Source of the DNA: Gammaproteobacteria bacterium
Lineage (GTDB): Bacteria; Pseudomonadota; Gammaproteobacteria; Eutrophobiales; Eutrophobiaceae
Assembly (NCBI GenBank): GCA_015661095.1
Contig: JACVQI010000038.1
Span: 1-16,031, forward strand
DNA: 16,031 nt
Direction: 5' to 3'
Shown: positions 14,248-16,031 of the stretch, one piece after another
How positions within the stretch are numbered: the stretch's first letter is position 1
How the letters are laid out: every line of letters starts with the position of its first letter
Notes under the pieces: model-generated
Told to the model about the DNA's origin: nothing
Databases searched by the model: none
What the model saw: only the letters and a program-made list of their open reading frames with translations
Translations under genes and position numbers: made by a program

Positions 14248-14296
14248 AGTTAAAAGTTTAAAGTGGAAAGTATAAAGTATGAATGGATAAAGTGAA
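14248..14296. repeat. degenerate 7-bp-period repeat upstream of dsbB
   Basis: Seven consecutive heptamers can be read on the plus strand, for example AGTTAAA (14248), AGTTTAA (14255), AGTGGAA (14262), AGTATAA (14269), ATGGATA (14283) and AAGTGAA (14290). In the dsbB direction the units read CTTTATA, CTTTCCA, CTTTAAA and so on. The tract fills nearly all of the 60 bp between ygfZ and dsbB and ends 7 bp before the dsbB start codon. Confidence 0.7.
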
Positions 14297-14300
14297 TATT

Positions 14301-15329
14301 TTATTCCTGATTAAGACTTAAATAAGGGGGAGTCGAGATTTGTAAAAACCGGGCAGAACTGTTTTCCAGGCATAATAGTTCCGGGTTGACGTAGTTAACC
14401 TCCAGTATTACCAGGGCTGAGCAGCCTTGTTCCGGATGTCTGGCGCTAGTGATAATGGTGCCGATACTTTGCGATTTATCTACAGTAAAGATCTTAGTGC
14501 CTGGAGCGATACCGACAGTAGTATCCAGTCTGGCGATGAACAATCTCTGCGAATATTTGCCGCGATAATGCAATCGGGCGATGATCTCCTGACCGGGGAA
14601 GCAACCTTTTTTATAGCTGAGTCCCTGCAGCAGATCCAGATTCAGCATTTGCGGCAGACAGGTTTCAGCAGTCGCTGACGTTATCCAGGGGATGGCATCC
14701 TGGATGTCACATAACCGCCAGGTGTAACTGCCTGTGGCTGTCGCTTGTTGCGCCAGTGTTAACCACTGTTTGCCAAGGTCTGCGACCGTCCCGAAGCTGA
14801 TCCACCGGTTGCGACTTGCTGGAACCGGAACAATCACCAGGCTATCTGCACGGCTGGCACCTTCGCTCTGAAAAGGCACTCCCGCCGTCTCGCCGGAAAA
14901 TTGCACACCCAGGCGCGGCATGGTGTCTTTGCCACCCATGATGGTCACGGCGGCCCGCAGTACATATCTGCGCAAGCGTGCTAGAAAACTTTCCTGTAAT
15001 TCTCTCGGCAGCAACAGGTGATAATCTTCATCGATTCGGGTGAGAATGAAGTTGGCAATAACCTGACCTTTGGGATTACACCAGGCGCTGAATTGCACGC
15101 CTCCGTCGGCAAGTTGTGTGACATCGGTGGTGAACTGGCCGTTCAGGAAAGCCGTCGCATCCTTACCGGAAATCGTAATCACAGCAAGGAATGACAGGTC
15201 CATGATTATGGGGCCTGAAAACGCGACTGTTGCCTCCCGATCAGTGGCGCCGAAATCCACGACTTCGCCGTCTTCAAAACGCGCGCCCTGTGATAAGAGA
15301 AATGTCCGCCACTCAGCCAGCATGGTCAT
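14301..15329 (-). CDS. ygfZ: folate-binding protein YgfZ (iron-sulfur cluster maintenance)
   Basis: YgfZ is a tetrahydrofolate-binding protein related to the glycine cleavage T-protein. It supports assembly or repair of certain iron-sulfur enzymes, and its homologues act in the cytoplasm. The 342-residue protein is near the family length. The N-terminal half has a T-protein-like start (ISGKDATAFLNGQFTTDV, 53-70), and the family signature with the functional cysteine is KGCFPGQE (241-248) within GLSYKKGCFPGQEIIARL. The start is placed at ATG 15329; the ATG two codons later is an alternative. It overlaps the end of sdhE by 17 bp and is transcribed with it. No frame damage is seen, unlike dsbB downstream. 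Confidence 0.93.
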   Translation of the reverse strand: MTMLAEWRTFLLSQGARFEDGEVVDFGATDREATVAFSGPIIMDLSFLAVITISGKDATAFLNGQFTTDVTQLADGGVQFSAWCNPKGQVIANFILTRIDEDYHLLLPRELQESFLARLRRYVLRAAVTIMGGKDTMPRLGVQFSGETAGVPFQSEGASRADSLVIVPVPASRNRWISFGTVADLGKQWLTLAQQATATGSYTWRLCDIQDAIPWITSATAETCLPQMLNLDLLQGLSYKKGCFPGQEIIARLHYRGKYSQRLFIARLDTTVGIAPGTKIFTVDKSQSIGTIITSARHPEQGCSALVILEVNYVNPELLCLENSSARFLQISTPPYLSLNQE

Positions 15330-15558
15330 CTCGATGGGATGATTTTATCTGTGCCAGCAAAGGCCGATAGGCGGTATTATCTGGCTCGGACCTACCCATG
15401 AGCCAGCACAACAGGTCCGGATCCGATTCCTCCAGCAAGGCGGCGAATACCTGTTTATCGGCATCCGATAAGGCCGGATATTGCTTGTGCACAAAGTTTT
15501 CCAGCAGCAGATCCATTTCCTTAATCCCGCGCCGGCAGCGCCATAGTAATTGATTCAT
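15313..15558 (-). CDS. sdhE: FAD assembly factor SdhE (succinate dehydrogenase assembly factor 2)
   Basis: SdhE is a small cytoplasmic protein that promotes covalent attachment of FAD to SdhA and FrdA. The 81-residue product has the usual length and the diagnostic RGxxE motif as RRGIKEMDLLLENF (residues 9-22). The typical later pattern FAALLEESDPDLLCWLMG is also present. The ATG at 15558 aligns with the family N-terminus (MNQLLWRCRRG). Its last 17 bp overlap ygfZ, so the two are probably translated together. ygfX, the usual partner gene, is divergent here on the plus strand. The protein was once described as antitoxin CptB; the flavinylation role is now the better-supported one. Confidence 0.93.
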   Translation of the reverse strand: MNQLLWRCRRGIKEMDLLLENFVHKQYPALSDADKQVFAALLEESDPDLLCWLMGRSEPDNTAYRPLLAQIKSSHRDDHAG

Positions 15559-15570
15559 TGGTCGGAACAG

Positions 15571-15600
15571 TTGTTAATCATGCACGCAAAGGTGTAAATT
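15571..15600 (+). promoter_or_regulatory. weak promoter candidate for ygfX
   Basis: TTGTTA (15571-15576; 4 of 6 bases of the -35 consensus) and TAAATT (15595-15600; 4 of 6 of the -10) are 18 bp apart. A leader of about 75 nt would precede the ygfX ATG. It contains AATGAGCC, which can pair with the later GGTTCATT with one G-U pair. Only the hexamer spacing supports this. Confidence 0.3.
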
Positions 15601-15682
15601 ATGGATGTTATGAATGAGCCCCTCCAGGACTTATCAGAGAGTGGTTCATTTTAACATTCTGGTTGAGGGAGAGTATCCGCAC

Positions 15683-16031
15683 ATGGACGGCGCATTTGAA
15701 TTACCCATCCACATTGCCTATCGTCCGCCGCCTTGGCTGGCCGGCGCTCTGATCCTCAGTCACTCGGCAACTATTATATGTATTTTGGGGCTGGCTGTCC
15801 TGATTTGGCTGAAGCTTGTAATGGCAACCGCCACAATCGTGAGTTGTCTTGCTTACTGGCGGAAATATATTCAATGCCACGCAGCCCAGCCGGTGCAGTT
15901 AATATTAAATAGCGCGGATGAATGGAAACTGGTGGACGGAACCGGCGCCAGAGAGGTGCAATTGTTACCGCAATCGCTGGTGCACCCAGTCCTGCTGGTA
16001 TTACGGTTTCGGGATGATCGCCGGGTCCATG
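15683..16031 (+). CDS. ygfX: YgfX-like membrane protein (CptA family), partial at window end
   Basis: The first 116 codons of an open frame run off the right edge; it is not a complete gene here. The product starts MDGAFELPIHIAYRPPPWLAG. A hydrophobic region of two short helices follows (about 21-60), then a basic/polar turn (YWRKYIQCH) and a beta-rich part with EWKLVDGTGAREVQLLPQSLVHP and LLVLRFRDDRR. This order, a short N-terminal strand, two helices, then a W-containing strand and the SxVHPxLLVLRF pattern, fits YgfX. YgfX was proposed as the toxin CptA acting on cytoskeletal proteins; that role is debated. The neighbourhood with sdhE supports the call. A GAGGGAGAG site lies 10 nt before the ATG. 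Confidence 0.75.
   Translation, partial: MDGAFELPIHIAYRPPPWLAGALILSHSATIICILGLAVLIWLKLVMATATIVSCLAYWRKYIQCHAAQPVQLILNSADEWKLVDGTGAREVQLLPQSLVHPVLLVLRFRDDRRVH

Noticed and set aside
15601..15654. 17-codon open frame ahead of ygfX, possible leader peptide
   Set aside because: No ribosome-binding site and no codon pattern typical of attenuation; the candidate -10 box directly touches its ATG.

Overview
This 16 kb window looks like a chromosomal core segment of a gammaproteobacterium with roughly 50% GC. The gene order rnr-rlmB-rpsF-rpsR-DUF2232-rplI-dnaB-alr-radA-PilZ next to a tRNA-Leu resembles Pseudomonas-like gammaproteobacteria, and there is no priB between rpsF and rpsR. The blocks corB-ypjD-ffh and ygfZ-sdhE-ygfX are typical of the same class. 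I cannot assign a genus. There is no phage, plasmid, CRISPR or defence locus; the noteworthy material lies between genes and in three broken genes.

Layout. Positions 1-87 (minus) hold tRNA-Leu(CAG) with a strong stable-RNA promoter. Positions 139-3088 hold rnr, broken by an internal deletion and frame change, and rlmB. Positions 3139-5569 hold the S6 (rpsF), S18 (rpsR), DUF2232 membrane protein and L9 (rplI) genes, led by a good promoter and a candidate S6:S18-binding mRNA element. Positions 5570-5821 hold no gene but a multi-hairpin MITE-like element and a heptad repeat. Positions 5822-9658 hold dnaB, alr and radA with overlapping ends. Positions 9659-9890 hold the remnant of a PilZ gene. 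Positions 9912-12172 (minus) hold ypjD and corB, divergent from ffh (12294-13655). After a REP-like inverted repeat come, on the minus strand, a damaged dsbB, ygfZ and sdhE. A divergent ygfX runs off the right edge. The smaller gaps at 3999-4142 and 11196-11359 show no convincing feature.

Function. The genes serve translation and ribosome assembly (tRNA, RlmB, S6, S18, L9), RNA decay (RNase R), replication and repair (DnaB, RadA), cell wall precursors (Alr), membrane targeting (Ffh) and maintenance of iron-sulfur and flavin enzymes (YgfZ, SdhE).

Most unusual points. (1) Four short intergenic tracts with a degenerate 7-bp period, all reducible to a CTTNNNN-like unit. Three of them run almost into a start codon (rlmB, dnaB, dsbB) that has no visible Shine-Dalgarno. 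(2) Three damaged genes: rnr and dsbB each lost an internal stretch of a few tens of bases with a frame change, and the PilZ gene has a 1-base frameshift and lost its C-terminal half. Either these are real pseudogenes or the assembly has recurrent small deletions. (3) A 157-bp, TA-bounded, four-hairpin element between rplI and dnaB.
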